This document shows, piece by piece, positions 6,763 to 7,103 of a stretch of 7,103 bases of DNA; the stretch's first letter is position 1, and the number at the start of each line of letters is the position of its first letter. The stretch is from positions 1 through 7,103 of the forward strand of contig JALSLT010000097.1 of NCBI GenBank assembly GCA_026988135.1, given 5' to 3'. This DNA is from Desulfurobacterium sp. (GTDB lineage: Bacteria > Aquificota > Aquificia > Desulfurobacteriales > Desulfurobacteriaceae). Under the pieces are notes generated by a model. It was given only the letters and a program-made list of their open reading frames with translations. It had not been told where the DNA came from and searched no databases. The translations under genes and the position numbers were made by a program.

Positions 6763-7103
6763 TTATTCACCCGTATAAAACTTGCACAGTTTAGTTTTAA
6801 TTTCACCCTTTAATTTTTCTTCAATTTTAAATTGGTCCAAATATTCACTATTAACATATACTTGTGAAGCACCGGCTTCAAGTGCAATAATTCGAGCATC
6901 TCGTTCGGAAAGTCCTAGTAATATTATATCCCTCATCAAGGATATTCTTTCATCATTAGTTTCCAAATCATCCCTCAACAAAAGACAATAATTAAATAGT
7001 TCTACATCAACATCGTCATTAAATTCACAAACTTCATTTTCAGGTAGATTTTTCCCCTTTATAAATTTCTTCAATTCCTCACTTATATGTACTTCAAAAG
7101 GTT
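6763..7103 (-). CDS. Unrecognised protein, C-terminal part (enters from right edge)
   Basis: The minus frame is open from the right edge to TAA 6763-6765, giving 112 visible residues. A TTG at 7074 could be read as a start, but GAGG lies only 2 bases before it and the frame continues open beyond it, so a 5'-partial gene is more likely. The visible part is acidic in its first half (EFNDDVDVE, RDDLETNDER), then predicted helical (ISLMRDIILLGLSERDARIIALEAG), and ends in a lysine-rich stretch (KLKGEIKTKLCKFYTGE). There are three scattered cysteines, no transmembrane helix and no motif of a methyltransferase or nuclease that I know. It abuts the methyltransferase with no spacer and in the same frame, so it is probably part of the same operon, for example a restriction-modification partner or controller, but its function is unknown to me. 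Confidence 0.6.
   Translation of the reverse strand, partial: PFEVHISEELKKFIKGKNLPENEVCEFNDDVDVELFNYCLLLRDDLETNDERISLMRDIILLGLSERDARIIALEAGASQVYVNSEYLDQFKIEEKLKGEIKTKLCKFYTGE
6767..6772 (-). promoter_or_regulatory. Possible ribosome binding site of the methyltransferase TTG start
   Basis: On the minus strand GGGTGA precedes the TTG at 6762 by about 4 bases and lies within the last codons of the upstream frame. It is the only signal favouring initiation at TTG, and it would couple the methyltransferase to the gene upstream. Confidence 0.4.

Noticed and set aside
6763..6905. Remnants of the methyltransferase N-terminus in other minus-strand frames (frameshift hypothesis)
   Set aside because: I translated both alternative frames just upstream. 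One contains stops, the other gives a motif-free peptide ending in TAA, and neither resembles the family's N-terminal segment.
7072..7074. TTG as the start of the right-edge gene
   Set aside because: The frame stays open to the window edge, the GAGG is only 2 bases upstream, and no ATG or GTG start is visible. A partial gene is more likely.
1..7103. CRISPR arrays, tRNA/rRNA genes, insertion sequences, tandem repeats
   Set aside because: I saw no regularly spaced direct repeats, no cloverleaf-like segments, no transposase motifs and no long inverted repeats on reading both strands. Almost all bases are in genes.

Overview
This window looks like ordinary chromosome from an AT-rich, probably thermophilic bacterium, ending in a foreign-looking segment at the right edge. 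Gene content and codon use (Arg mostly AGA/AGG, Ile mostly ATA in the core genes), plus a fused chorismate mutase/prephenate dehydratase and a compact Mfd, remind me of Aquificota, perhaps Desulfurobacterium relatives. That assignment is inference, with modest confidence.

Layout: (1) 1-2930, minus strand: mfd, the transcription-repair coupling factor, running off the left edge with its C-terminus missing. (2) 2931-2998: a 68-base divergent intergenic region. (3) 2999-6014, plus strand: a tightly packed run of four genes. These are a 39-residue cysteine-bearing single-pass membrane protein, pheA (phenylalanine biosynthesis), a FieF/YiiP-type cation efflux transporter, and rsmH (16S rRNA m4C methyltransferase). 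Gaps are 3 and 3 bases, then a short overlap, so the four are probably co-transcribed and partly translationally coupled. (4) 6015-6030: a 16-base convergent gap. (5) 6031-7103, minus strand: a beta-class adenine DNA methyltransferase resembling DpnA/M.DpnIIB. Directly upstream, in the same reading frame and separated by a single TAA, is the C-terminal part of an unrecognised protein that enters from the right edge.

The plus-strand genes do unrelated jobs (amino-acid synthesis, metal export, ribosome maturation). The one functional link I can suggest is metal handling: the small Cys-rich membrane protein resembles FeoB-associated proteins and lies two genes before a CDF exporter. The methyltransferase segment uses clearly different codons from rsmH next to it and sits where many genomes continue with ftsL/ftsI. 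It is probably part of an acquired restriction-modification or orphan-methylase locus whose remainder lies beyond the right edge.

I see no CRISPR array, tRNA or rRNA gene, insertion sequence or obvious intrinsic terminator. The items most worth checking are the unlisted 39-residue gene and the stop/start junction that leaves the methyltransferase without its usual N-terminal segment. I do not see a clearly new biological system.
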